NCBI GenBank assembly: GCA_020846005.1
Contig: JADLEQ010000047.1
Location: 1 to 43,941 of the forward strand
Length of the DNA stretch: 43,941 bases
DNA from: Polyangiaceae bacterium
GTDB lineage: Bacteria > Myxococcota_A > Polyangia > Polyangiales > Polyangiaceae
Direction: 5' to 3'
The position numbers and the translations under genes were made by a program. The notes below the pieces were generated by a model that saw only the letters and a list, made by a program, of their open reading frames with translations, was not told the DNA's origin and made no database searches. Shown in pieces: positions 1 through 8,680 of this stretch. The first letter of the stretch is position 1. Each line of letters starts with the position of its first letter.

Positions 1-215
1 GCACGCACCGCCTCGAGCCGAGCCCGCGCCGGCTCGTGCGCCCGCGCGCTCCCGGCAGAGGCCACGCCCACCACCAGCGCGCACACCGAGAGCGCGGCCG
101 CCCCGGGCGCCCGCCACCCCCGCGCTAGCGCGCGCTCCCGATCACCGAAACGCTCACGCCACGACCCGGTACCGCCACGCCCAGGATGGAAACCCGCCTT
201 CCCCCGCGCCGTCAA
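1..215 (-). CDS. Partial secreted protein, N-terminus only (left window edge)
   Basis: Read on the minus strand, positions about 120 down to 1 encode a convincing signal peptide: a basic stretch (RGWRAPG), a hydrophobic core (AAALSVCALVVGVASA) and an Ala-x-Ala-like site (SARA) followed by HEPARARLEAVR. The gene runs off the window. No ATG or GTG lies upstream in this frame. The only canonical candidate is a TTG at 213-215, which would give a long n-region of about 30 residues. Codons between that TTG and the basic stretch often end in T, unlike the G/C-ending codons after it, so the true start may be non-canonical and closer to position 125. Function unknown. Confidence 0.35.
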   Translation of the reverse strand, partial: MTARGKAGFHPGRGGTGSWRERFGDRERALARGWRAPGAAALSVCALVVGVASAGSARAHEPARARLEAVR

Positions 216-277
216 GGGGGTACGAGCGGTCCCCGCCGGGCGCCCTCGCCCACGCACTCGCCCCCGCTACCGCCGCC

Positions 278-1564
278 CTATCTCCGCCGCTCGAGCAGCA
301 GCAGCCGTCGCTCCGCCTCCTTGTCTGCCGGATCGAGCTTGCACGCGAGCCGGAACGCCTTGCGCGCGGAGTCCTCGTCTCCCTCGATGAGGAAGAGCTG
401 CCCGTGCACGTGGTGCGCGATCGCGAGCATCTTGTCCTGCCGCACCGCCTGCAGCGCCAGCTCGCGCAGGCGGCCCCTCCGCTCCGCCGCGCCCGGCTCC
501 TCCGCCTGCGCGAGGTAGCGCGCCCACGCGGCCCATAGGGCGAACTCGATCGCCTCCGGGTGCTGCTGCGCGGCGGCCTCGAGATCCTCCGCCGCGCGCT
601 TCGCGTGGCCCTTGCGGAGCGCGTCCTTCCCTCGCGCGAAGCGCTCCTCGGCCCTCACGCGCGATACCCTCACGGGCGGCGGTGGTGGGAGGCTCGGGTT
701 GGGCGTGGTGGGCGTGACCGCGACCTCCGCGACCGGGGCGCTCGGCCCGAACGGCGCTGGCGGCCGCGCGGCGCTCGGGGGGCGCGCCGCCGGGGCCCGC
801 ACCGCCGGGGGGCGCGGCGCGGCGGCCGCGCGCGGAGCGGGCGGGGTGGGCTCGGGTGCCGGCTCCTCCAGCTCGAGGAGCACCCCGGCGATGCCGAGGG
901 CGGTGACCACCTGGAAGGCGTGGATCCGCTCGAGGGTGGTGTCGGCCATCGCCTCACGGAGCCGGCGACCATCGAGCAGCGCGAGGAACGTCCGCTCCCG
1001 GGGCTTGAGCGAGAACCGCGGCTCCAGCTCGTCGAGGGGCGAGCCGGGAACGAGGCGGCGCGACGCGAGCGGCTCGACGAGCCGCTCCGCGCGCTCGGGG
1101 TCGTAGAAGCGCCGGACCGCCTCCAGCGTGAGCGGCTCGAGCGCGCACGGCAGCTCCGGGACCTCGCTCAGCACGTGCGGGAGCGCGTGGAAGCGGCAGC
1201 CGACCTTCGCCCACTGCGCGCAGTGCATCACCTTGAGCCTCACCTGCTCCGCGAGCCCGGCCGTGAGCGCCGCCTCGTCGAGGATCCCGAGCGCCAGCGC
1301 GACCTCGCCGAAGCGGGGCGGCGCCGCGGAGTCACCGCGCCTCGCCATCTCGGAGAGGATCGTCTGGTACTGGGCGTCCGTCACCGCACCCTGCGCCCGG
1401 AGCACGCGCCCGAGGGTGACCGAGGCCACGCCCTGGTCCGCGAACACGGGCGTCCCCTCGCGCAGGTAGACGAACGTCTTCACGCCCTCGGCCTCGACCT
1501 CCAGCACCCCCGAGCGGCGGTACCGATGGAGAGTCCAGAGGCGCGGGAGGAACGTCTCGTCCAA
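278..1564 (-). CDS. DUF4388-like and TPR domain protein
   Basis: A 428-residue protein. Residues about 1-60 resemble the DUF4388 (PATAN-like) module common in Myxococcota signalling proteins (LWTLHRYRRSGVLEVEAEG, then LREGTPVFADQGVASVTLG). A middle helical region follows, then a Pro/Ala-rich linker (about 250-300). The C-terminus (about 305-425) looks like tetratricopeptide repeats (RFARGKDALRKGHAKRAAED, and later DEDSARKAFRLACKLDPADK). The start is a TTG. It lies 60 nt after the purA stop, with no Shine-Dalgarno but a TACACT -10-like hexamer 12 nt upstream. Likely a cytoplasmic scaffold or sensory adaptor; the domain assignment is by eye and the partner is unknown. Confidence 0.8.
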   Translation of the reverse strand: MDETFLPRLWTLHRYRRSGVLEVEAEGVKTFVYLREGTPVFADQGVASVTLGRVLRAQGAVTDAQYQTILSEMARRGDSAAPPRFGEVALALGILDEAALTAGLAEQVRLKVMHCAQWAKVGCRFHALPHVLSEVPELPCALEPLTLEAVRRFYDPERAERLVEPLASRRLVPGSPLDELEPRFSLKPRERTFLALLDGRRLREAMADTTLERIHAFQVVTALGIAGVLLELEEPAPEPTPPAPRAAAAPRPPAVRAPAARPPSAARPPAPFGPSAPVAEVAVTPTTPNPSLPPPPPVRVSRVRAEERFARGKDALRKGHAKRAAEDLEAAAQQHPEAIEFALWAAWARYLAQAEEPGAAERRGRLRELALQAVRQDKMLAIAHHVHGQLFLIEGDEDSARKAFRLACKLDPADKEAERRLLLLERRR

Positions 1565-1576
1565 GGCGGATCGGTG

Positions 1577-1582
1577 AGTGTA
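1577..1582 (-). promoter_or_regulatory. -10-like hexamer TACACT before the DUF4388/TPR gene
   Basis: TACACT on the minus strand ends 12 nt before the TTG start. It matches the TANNNT pattern that recurs before many genes in this window. No -35 box is evident. Confidence 0.4.
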
Positions 1583-1624
1583 GCTCGTCCTCGCCGTCCG
1601 CGCCCCGCGCGGGGGGCGCGCGTC

Positions 1625-2938
1625 TCACGGGGCGGCGGCGCGCCCGAAGAACGGGTTGTGGAGCACGACGGTCTGCCGGCGCTCCTGGCCGACGCTCACG
1701 AGATAGATGGGCACGCCGGCTTGCTCCTCCAGCCGACGCACGTAGCGCCGCGCGGTGGCAGGGAGGTCGTCGAGGGTCTTGACGCCGGAGAGCTCCTCCT
1801 GCCAGCCCTCGTGCTCCTCGTACACGGGGCGGACACTCGTCGGATCGTCAAAGAGCTCCGGCGGGAGCTCTCGCGTCCGCCCGCTCGGGGTGTCGTAGGC
1901 GACGCACACCCGGAGGGTGCGGAGGCCGGTCAACACGTCGAGCTTGGTGAGCGCCAGGCCGTCGATACCGTTCACGCGCGCGGCGTAGCGGAGCGCGGGG
2001 AGATCGAGCCACCCGGTGCGCCGGGGGCGGCCCGTCACGCTGCCGAACTCGGCGCCGGCGTCACGCAGGTGCTGGCCGTCGGCGTCGGTGAGCTCCGTCG
2101 GGAAGGGGCCGGCGCCCACGCGCGTGGCGTACGCCTTGGTGATCCCGATCACGCTGTCGATCCGGTTGGGGCCAATGCCGGCGCCGATCGCCGCCCCGCC
2201 CGCCACAGCGCTGCTCGAGGTCACGAAGGGGTACGTGCCGTGGTCGAGATCGAGCAGCGTGCCCTGCGCGCCCTCGAAGAGCACGCGCTGGCCGCCGCGC
2301 ACGGCGGCGTCGACCAGCGCGCTCGCGTCGCAGAGCAGCGGCACGAGGCGCGCGGCGAGGGGCGCGATCTCGGCGAGGATCGCGCGCGCGTCCGGCACCT
2401 CGCCGCCGAGCGCGCGGAGGGTCGGGGCCCACGCCTCGAGCGCCGCCTCGATCCGGGCCGCCAGCCGCGCCGGCTCCCGCAGATCACCGGCACGCACGCC
2501 CGTTCGGCGGGCCTTGTCCTCGTACGCCGGGCCGATGCCCTTCTTCGTCGTCCCGATCGCCTTGCCCTCGCGCGCGCTGGTCTCGCGCAGGGTGTCGACG
2601 ACGATGTGGTACGGGAGGATCAGGTGTGCTCGATCGCTCACCCGCAGGCGCTCGCCGACCCCTTGGTGCCCTCGCGCGCCGAGCGCGTCGATCTCCCCGA
2701 CGAGGACCGCGGCGTCGATCACCATCCCCTGCGCGAGCACGTTCACCGTGCCCGGGCGGAGGATGCCGCTCGGGAGCAGCCGCACCACGACCTTCTCGCT
2801 GCCAACGACGAGCGTGTGCCCGGCGTTCGGCCCTCCCGCGTAGCGCACGACCATGTCGGCGTGCTCGGTGTAGAGATCGACGACCTTGCCCTTCCCCTCG
2901 TCACCCCACTGCGCTCCCACGATGACGACTGCGCTCAC
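1625..2938 (-). CDS. purA: Adenylosuccinate synthase
   Basis: Cytosolic enzyme joining IMP and aspartate with GTP hydrolysis to give adenylosuccinate, the first step from IMP to AMP. The 437 residues match the family length. The GTP-binding and catalytic signature GAQWGDEGKGKVVD is at residues 8-21, followed by the IMP-binding region (AGGPNAGHT) and GIGPAYEDKARRTGVRAGDL, both diagnostic. The C-terminal half has SVTGRPRRTGWLDLPALRYA. The start is GTG, supported by an AGGAAGG Shine-Dalgarno 7 nt upstream. It follows the DUF4340 gene by 78 nt on the same strand and may be co-transcribed with it. Confidence 0.98.
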   Translation of the reverse strand: MSAVVIVGAQWGDEGKGKVVDLYTEHADMVVRYAGGPNAGHTLVVGSEKVVVRLLPSGILRPGTVNVLAQGMVIDAAVLVGEIDALGARGHQGVGERLRVSDRAHLILPYHIVVDTLRETSAREGKAIGTTKKGIGPAYEDKARRTGVRAGDLREPARLAARIEAALEAWAPTLRALGGEVPDARAILAEIAPLAARLVPLLCDASALVDAAVRGGQRVLFEGAQGTLLDLDHGTYPFVTSSSAVAGGAAIGAGIGPNRIDSVIGITKAYATRVGAGPFPTELTDADGQHLRDAGAEFGSVTGRPRRTGWLDLPALRYAARVNGIDGLALTKLDVLTGLRTLRVCVAYDTPSGRTRELPPELFDDPTSVRPVYEEHEGWQEELSGVKTLDDLPATARRYVRRLEEQAGVPIYLVSVGQERRQTVVLHNPFFGRAAAP

Positions 2939-3017
2939 GGGCTCACCTTCCTGGCCCGCACGCGCGCGAGCCGCTCCCTCCTAGCAGCGCGGCCCCCGGC
3001 CGCAAGACCGCGCCGGC

Positions 3018-5246
3018 TCACCAGCCCTTCGCCTGGAGCGCCGCCATCAGCTCGCGCACCTTGCCGCGCGCGACCGCGTACGTCGCGTCGACCCCCTCGG
3101 CCCTTGCGTAGTGCACGGTGATGCCACGCCACGAGTCTCCGGCGCCGAGCCGCCAGGCGATCGGCGCGCTGCGCACGCCCGCGCCCGGCCGCCGCTCGAC
3201 CCGGACACGCAGCAGCGGCTCCGCGAGCCCCTCGTCCGGGCGGGCCGGCCCCCAGTGGACCGCGGCCTCGGCGGTGAACGCGCTCAGCACCTCCACGATG
3301 CGCCGTACGGCCTCGGGGGAGAGCGGCTCCGCGCTCTCGTCGACGAACGTCTCCCCCTTCGCCACCAGGACCCGCTTGCGCTCCTTCGTCTCGAGCTCGA
3401 GGCGGACCACCTCTGCGGCGGGGAGCACGAGCGCGGCACGGTCGGCGAGCACCAACTCGAGCGTGTCGATCGATCGCTGCGGGAGCGCCATCACGCCGGG
3501 CTCGCCGCTCAACGAAGCGAACGCCCCGCCGGCGACGGGACCGCCGACCGAGAGCGCGGCGGACTTCACGCCGGCGTCGCCCGCCTCCCACGAGATCTCG
3601 ACGCGGAGCCGCGGCGCGGCCAGGCCGTGGCTGCCGTCGTCGTCGTCGGACACCCAGCGCTCGCACTCGAGCCGCGACACCAGCTCGGCGATCTCGGTCG
3701 CCGCGCTGCCGTCCGGCTGCGCGCCGCTCGGCAGCTCGAGCACCCAGGCGCCGCCGGGCGTGCGCGCCAGCGCCTGCCGCCCGCCAGGAGCCGTGACCTC
3801 GAAGCGGCGCAGCTCGCTCGCTCGGAAGTCGAGCAGCCGGCGGCCGCGGATCAGCGTGGCGTCCGGCGCGAACGCCCGCGCGGCCTCGCGCGACAGCTCG
3901 AGCACGACGCCGTCCGACTCGCGGCGAACGTGGGTGCGGCCGTCCGCCAGCGGCTTGCCCACCTGGACGTGCTCCTCCTTCACGGCCGCGATGGCGTCGC
4001 CGACCGAGGTGACGCTGACGCGACCCCGGGGAGGCTCGAGGCCGAGCTTCTCGAGGTCCGGCGCCTCGACCGGGACGCCCTGAGCGTCGACCAGCGCGGC
4101 GAGCCGCTGGTTGCCCGGCTCGAGCTCGACCTCGCCCTGCTTGGGCGCGTTCAGCACGAAGCCCGACTCGCGCCTCGCGAGATCGAGCCGCGCCTCGCCC
4201 CGCGTGATGACGAGCTTTTCGATCTCGTCGCGCCGCAGCGTGAACGGCGTCCGGTCCCGGAGCTCCTCGGCGCCGAGCGCGTAACCGGCGAGCACGCTCT
4301 CGGGGACACAGCCGGCGAGCGGCTCCGGCTCGTGCCGGATCGCGACCGCGCCGGGCTTGCCGGCCGGGCACTTGCCACCCACCTCGACCCGCGCGGCCAC
4401 GCGCGCCGGATCGCGGGGCACCTGCCGCACCTCGACCACCTTCTGACCCGCCTCCCGCGCGACGCGGAGCGCCTCGGTCGCCGCCGCGAGCTCGATCATC
4501 GGATCGGCCGTCGTCCGCGCGAGCGAGAGCAGCACGCGGTCGAGCGCGTCGCGGTCCACGACGCTCCCGCCCGAGATCCGCCACGCGCCAGCCTCGGCGC
4601 GCTCGAGCTGCCAGTCGCCACCCGCGCCCTTCTTCTCGAGGCGGGCGAGCTCCGTGGAGAGGTAGGGCACCAGGCGCCGCTCGCGCAGGTCGTCGAGCTT
4701 CGGCTCGAGCTCGGTCACCGCGTCGCGCGGCACGATCACGATCCCCGGGCGCGGCGCGCCGTCGCCGCTCACCTCGAGGTAGGCCGCGCCCGGCGGCGCG
4801 ACGGCCTCCTTGCCGAGCGCGAGGCGGTAGCGGACCTTGCCCATCTGGAGCTCGAACCGCGCGCGCGGCGAGTCCAGCCCGAAGGCGGCGCGATCCACCT
4901 CCTCTGGCTTGATGCGCCGGACCGCGCGGAGGAACTCGAACACGTCCAGCCACTCGCGCATCCCGACGGGATCCGCCTCCTCGCGCACCGGCTCACGGAG
5001 CCACCACGGCGCGTCGCCGGCGTCGTCCGGGCGGCCACGTTCGAGGATCACGCGCGGCTTGCCTACCCACTCGATCTCGATCCGGGTGAGGTCGTCCTCG
5101 CGGAACGAGCCGAGCACGTTGGTGTCGCGGGCCTCGAGCTCCGAGGTGGTGACGGCGCCGCGGGTCGCGACGACGGCCACGGTCACGCCCACGGCGAGCG
5201 CGGCGAGCGCGAGCGTCGGCCAGTGGCGGGCCAGGCGCCCGCTCAT
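3018..5246 (-). CDS. DUF4340 domain protein of a Gld-type ABC system
   Basis: About 742 residues with one N-terminal membrane segment (residues about 10-28, LALAALAVGVTVAVVAT) and a large extracytoplasmic portion. That portion has repeated beta-rich modules typical of DUF4340 (phrases such as RIEIEWVGKPRVILERG and LRRFEVTAPGG). The ATG overlaps the GldG stop as ATGA (5243-5246), indicating translational coupling. An open frame continues upstream to 7085 but that part is only the shadow of GldG. DUF4340 proteins regularly follow GldA/F/G-like genes; the family is thought to be an accessory of the transporter, with substrate unknown. Confidence 0.9.
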   Translation of the reverse strand: MSGRLARHWPTLALAALAVGVTVAVVATRGAVTTSELEARDTNVLGSFREDDLTRIEIEWVGKPRVILERGRPDDAGDAPWWLREPVREEADPVGMREWLDVFEFLRAVRRIKPEEVDRAAFGLDSPRARFELQMGKVRYRLALGKEAVAPPGAAYLEVSGDGAPRPGIVIVPRDAVTELEPKLDDLRERRLVPYLSTELARLEKKGAGGDWQLERAEAGAWRISGGSVVDRDALDRVLLSLARTTADPMIELAAATEALRVAREAGQKVVEVRQVPRDPARVAARVEVGGKCPAGKPGAVAIRHEPEPLAGCVPESVLAGYALGAEELRDRTPFTLRRDEIEKLVITRGEARLDLARRESGFVLNAPKQGEVELEPGNQRLAALVDAQGVPVEAPDLEKLGLEPPRGRVSVTSVGDAIAAVKEEHVQVGKPLADGRTHVRRESDGVVLELSREAARAFAPDATLIRGRRLLDFRASELRRFEVTAPGGRQALARTPGGAWVLELPSGAQPDGSAATEIAELVSRLECERWVSDDDDGSHGLAAPRLRVEISWEAGDAGVKSAALSVGGPVAGGAFASLSGEPGVMALPQRSIDTLELVLADRAALVLPAAEVVRLELETKERKRVLVAKGETFVDESAEPLSPEAVRRIVEVLSAFTAEAAVHWGPARPDEGLAEPLLRVRVERRPGAGVRSAPIAWRLGAGDSWRGITVHYARAEGVDATYAVARGKVRELMAALQAKGW

Positions 5247-6940
5247 GACTCTCCGGCTCCGGAGCCCGCCCCGGCGCGCGCGCGCTTCTCCGCGCGGCGA
5301 CGGCGGAGCACGACGAACGTGCCGAGGAGCGCGGCGGCGAGGGGCATGTAGACGAGCACGTAGTTGCGCACGTCCGTGATCGACTCCTCCGTGAGGGCGA
5401 GGCCGAGCTGCTGCTGGGGCTTCTCCGGTACGCTCACGATGGCCGGGCGCGCCGCGAGCCAGGACAGCGCGCTCTCGATGAACACCTGAGCCGCAGCCAG
5501 CGAAGGCTCGCGCCAATTGCGGCTGAAGAGCGGGTTCGCGGTGCCGACGACCACGCACCGCGGCCCGTGCGCGGCGGTCGAGCCCGGCCGCTTCGGCAGC
5601 TCGGCGGCCATCGCGACCGAGAACGGCCCCGCCGGATCGTTCGGCCCTCGCTCGGGCGCGGAGCCCGCCTCGACGAACGGGCGCACGTCCTTCACGCTGA
5701 AGGCCTCGGCGCTCGTCACGAGCAGGCTCTCCGCCGCGGACCCTGGCGCGCCACGCAGGCTCTGGGTGGCCGACACCAGCACGCGGAGCGACGCGGAGCC
5801 GTCCCGCGCCAGCATGCCGCGGGTGATGGCGTGGCTCTTGGGCGTGGCGAAGAAGGTCTCCCCGAGGCCGCTCGGCAGCCGGAGCGGCGCGCTCTTCTCG
5901 ACGACGAAGTCGACCCCGAGCTCGATCCCGGCCGCACGCGCGACGGACTCGAGGCCGGTCGGGCGGATGCGCTCGTCCTCGGAGAGGCCCGGGTTCAGCA
6001 GGAGGAGCAGGTTGCCGCCCCCGTTCAGGTAATCGCCGATCAGCGTGGCGACGCGCTGCGGCACCTCCTGCTGCGGCCCGGCGACGATGACGACGTGGCA
6101 GCCCTTCAGCGGCTCGGGCTCGCTCCCGGCGAGGTCCGCGGCGGCGACCTCGTAGTTGTTCTTCTCGAGCCGGTAGCGGAGCTCGGCCGCGCCCTGCGCG
6201 CTGCCGTCGTCGATGCTCGCCTCCTGGTGGCCGGCGGTGAAGCAGATGCGAGCGCTCTCCTTCTCGAGCACGCTGCGCAGGCCCTCGGTGAGCGCCTGCT
6301 CGAGCTTGGGGCGCGACCGGTTGTCTTCCTCGTCCACGGCGACCATGTCCGAGGTGGACACGAACCAGCGGCGCTCGCCTCGCGCGAGCACGATGCTGGC
6401 GTCGGTCACGATCCGGCCATCCTCCGTCTTGCCGGCGAGGAGGCCGTACTTCTGCTGGAGGGCGAGGAACTCCGCCGAGCTCCGATCGGGATCCACCCAC
6501 CGCTGGCGGAGGTGGACCGTCTTGGCGCCGTAGGCCGAGAGCATGTGCCGCACGCTGGCCGAGAGCGGATCGCTGGCGCTCAGGAACACGACGACGTCGA
6601 TCGGCTCGGTCAGCGACTCGAGGGTCTCCACGGTGGCCGGCGACAGCGTGTAGAGGCCGGTCGAGGTCCAGTCCCAGCGGGTGTAGAACCGGCTGACCAG
6701 CACGTTCACGCCGACGGCGAGCACCGCGGCCGAGAGCACGCCGACGGCCGCCACGACGCGGAGCGCCCGCGCCCCGGCGTGAGGCTTCGCGGCCGCGGCT
6801 TGGGCTGCGACGCTCGACGCGGGCGGCTCGGAGGCGCGATCCCCCTGCGCGCGCGCGGGCTCGCGCGGCGCCGCAGGCTCGACTCCGGGTGCGCCGCCGG
6901 TGGGCCCGGCGACCTTGCGGGCCTTGGACTTCTTCGCCAC
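5243..6940 (-). CDS. GldG-like ABC transporter accessory protein
   Basis: 565 residues. A Lys/Ala/Pro-rich cytoplasmic N-terminus (1-60) is followed by a membrane helix (about 64-85, VVAAVGVLSAAVLAVGVNVLV), then a large periplasmic region with the GldG-type beginning SRFYTRWDWTSTGLYTLSPA and a central Rossmann-like part (GDYLNGGGNLLLLLNPG). A second membrane helix lies near the C-terminus (YVLVYMPLAAALLGTFVVL) with a basic tail. The start is GTG and abuts the permease stop without a gap. GldG works with GldA and GldF, required for gliding in Bacteroidetes; in other phyla the homologous transporter has no settled substrate. Confidence 0.9.
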   Translation of the reverse strand: MAKKSKARKVAGPTGGAPGVEPAAPREPARAQGDRASEPPASSVAAQAAAAKPHAGARALRVVAAVGVLSAAVLAVGVNVLVSRFYTRWDWTSTGLYTLSPATVETLESLTEPIDVVVFLSASDPLSASVRHMLSAYGAKTVHLRQRWVDPDRSSAEFLALQQKYGLLAGKTEDGRIVTDASIVLARGERRWFVSTSDMVAVDEEDNRSRPKLEQALTEGLRSVLEKESARICFTAGHQEASIDDGSAQGAAELRYRLEKNNYEVAAADLAGSEPEPLKGCHVVIVAGPQQEVPQRVATLIGDYLNGGGNLLLLLNPGLSEDERIRPTGLESVARAAGIELGVDFVVEKSAPLRLPSGLGETFFATPKSHAITRGMLARDGSASLRVLVSATQSLRGAPGSAAESLLVTSAEAFSVKDVRPFVEAGSAPERGPNDPAGPFSVAMAAELPKRPGSTAAHGPRCVVVGTANPLFSRNWREPSLAAAQVFIESALSWLAARPAIVSVPEKPQQQLGLALTEESITDVRNYVLVYMPLAAALLGTFVVLRRRRAEKRARAGAGSGAGES

Positions 6941-7690
6941 CTAGCCCCACCTCCACGACTCCACGACGCGCACCGCCATGAACAGCGGCAGCGCGACGAG
7001 CGTGGAGTCGAAGACCAGCCGGCGCAGGTCGACGACCCCGCGCGACATCTCCTCCATCTTGGAGAGGACCGAGACGGTGGCGCACACCTCACGCAGGATG
7101 GAGTCCGGCTCGAAGACATACTCCCCGATGCCGAGGATGAGCAGACCGAGCAGGACGAGCGCCGTCATCACCAGCGCGACGAGCTGGCTCTCCGTCATGG
7201 AGCTGGCGAGGACGCCCACGGCGAGATACCCGGCCCCCGTCCCTAGTACGCCGAGGTAGCTCGCCCCGACGACGGGCCAGTCGACCTGCCCGGTGTTGCG
7301 CAAGATGACCACGTAGAGGAGCGTCGGCGCCCACATCGCCACGTAGGTCGTGAGGGTGGCGAGGTACTTGCCGAGGACGACCGCCGCCGGGGTGACCGGC
7401 GCGGTGAGCAGGGCCTCGATCGTCCCGCTCTTCCGCTCCTCGGCCAGCACCCGCATCGTCACGCCGGGGCAGAGGACCAGCAGCGCGAGCACCAGGAAGA
7501 TCGACTGACCGAACCACGACTGGATGGGCCCGGCGTCGACGGCGAGCTGAGCGGCGTTCGAGAGGTGGAGGACGATCGTGAAGAACGACATCCCCTGGAT
7601 GAGCAGGAACACCGTGAGCAGCACCCACGCGAGCGGGGTCACCCACAGCGAGAGGACCTCCCGCCGGTAGACGGCCGCGAAGCCCGTCAA
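6941..7690 (-). CDS. ABC transporter permease, GldF/ABC-2 type
   Basis: 249 residues with about six hydrophobic segments and the ABC-2 permease layout: a short N-terminal stretch (FAAVYRREVLSLWVTPLAWV), a first helix, then LLVLCPGVTMRVLAEERKSGTIEALLTAP, the conserved cytoplasmic loop of the family. It starts with TTG, which overlaps the TGA of the upstream ATPase (7687-7690), so the two are translationally coupled. It forms the membrane channel of the Gld-like transporter. Confidence 0.92.
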   Translation of the reverse strand: MTGFAAVYRREVLSLWVTPLAWVLLTVFLLIQGMSFFTIVLHLSNAAQLAVDAGPIQSWFGQSIFLVLALLVLCPGVTMRVLAEERKSGTIEALLTAPVTPAAVVLGKYLATLTTYVAMWAPTLLYVVILRNTGQVDWPVVGASYLGVLGTGAGYLAVGVLASSMTESQLVALVMTALVLLGLLILGIGEYVFEPDSILREVCATVSVLSKMEEMSRGVVDLRRLVFDSTLVALPLFMAVRVVESWRWG

Positions 7691-8643
7691 GCCGCGGCCT
7701 CGCGCTCGGCGCCGGTCAGCTCGGCGAACACGTCCTCGAGGGTCGCCGTCACGGGGCGCGCCTCCCGCACGGGCACGGACGCCTCGTGGAGGGCGAGCAG
7801 GGCCCGCTCGGCGAGCTCGCCAGCGTCCACCCCGGAGACGGCGTCGACGACGAGGCGCACGAGCTCACCGCCCTCGAGCGCGCGCTCGCGCACGGCCGCC
7901 GCGCCCTCCACGCGCTCGAGCAGGCTCTTCGCGCGCCCGGCCGCGGCCCGCACCACCAGCTGGACGGAGCGCGCCCGGCGCTGCGCGCGGAGCTCGTCGA
8001 GAGTCCCCTGCGCTACCAAGCGGCCGCGGTGGATGACCAGCGCGCGCGAGCACACGCTCTCGACCTCGGGGAGGATGTGCGTCGACAGCAGCAGCGTGTG
8101 CTCCTCGGCGAGCGCGCGGACGAGCTTGCGCACCTCGCGGATCTGGTTTGGGTCGAGGCCGGCGGTGGGCTCGTCGAGGATGAGGAGCGGGGGGCTCGCG
8201 ACGAGCGCGTCGGCCAGGCCCACGCGCTGGCGGTAGCCCTTCGACAGGTGACGGACGAGCACCTCCGCCATGTCGGCGACGGCCGCGAGCGATAGCGCGC
8301 GGTCGACCGCGCGGCGGCGCTCACGCCCGGGGACTTGCTTCAGCGCGGCGCGGAACTCCAGGTACTCTCGGACGCGAAGCTCCCCATAGAGCGGCGAGCT
8401 CTCGGGCATGTAGCCGAGCGAACGCCGCGCGCGGATCGAGTCGTCGAGCACGTCGAAGCCGTTGATGCGCGCGCGCCCGCTCGTCGGCCCGAGGAAGCCC
8501 GCGAGCATGCGGAGCGTGGTGCTCTTGCCCGCGCCGTTCGGTCCGAGGAAGCCCACGACCTCCCCGCGCCCCACCTGGAAGGAGAGGGAGCGCACGGCCA
8601 CGACGGTGCCGTAGTCCTTGGTGAGCTCTTCGGCGACGATCAC
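7687..8643 (-). CDS. ABC transporter ATP-binding protein, GldA-like
   Basis: A single nucleotide-binding domain followed by a C-terminal extension. Walker A GPNGAGKST is at about 34-42, the signature LSKGYRQRVGLADAL near 135, Walker B LLILDEPTAGLD, and the H-loop STHILPE. The C-terminal 90 residues resemble the DUF4162-like tail of ABC-2 exporter ATPases. I chose the GTG at 8643 because it gives the usual N-terminus MIVAEELTKDYG; an upstream GTG at 8661 adds only six residues. It lies just after sthA and probably starts the transporter operon. Confidence 0.95.
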   Translation of the reverse strand: MIVAEELTKDYGTVVAVRSLSFQVGRGEVVGFLGPNGAGKSTTLRMLAGFLGPTSGRARINGFDVLDDSIRARRSLGYMPESSPLYGELRVREYLEFRAALKQVPGRERRRAVDRALSLAAVADMAEVLVRHLSKGYRQRVGLADALVASPPLLILDEPTAGLDPNQIREVRKLVRALAEEHTLLLSTHILPEVESVCSRALVIHRGRLVAQGTLDELRAQRRARSVQLVVRAAAGRAKSLLERVEGAAAVRERALEGGELVRLVVDAVSGVDAGELAERALLALHEASVPVREARPVTATLEDVFAELTGAEREAAA

Positions 8644-8680
8644 GCGGCCGCCTGATAGCACGTCCGGCGGCGCTCGCCGC

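Noticed and set aside
560..3121. Plus-strand open frame of 853 codons across the DUF4388 and purA genes
   Set aside because: High GC leaves antisense frames open. The product is an Arg-rich string with no domain, and the opposite strand encodes recognisable proteins.
3018..7085. A single open frame of about 1355 codons on the minus strand
   Set aside because: Only 3018-5246 is the DUF4340 gene. The upstream part is Arg/Ala-rich and reads antiphase to the real GldG gene.
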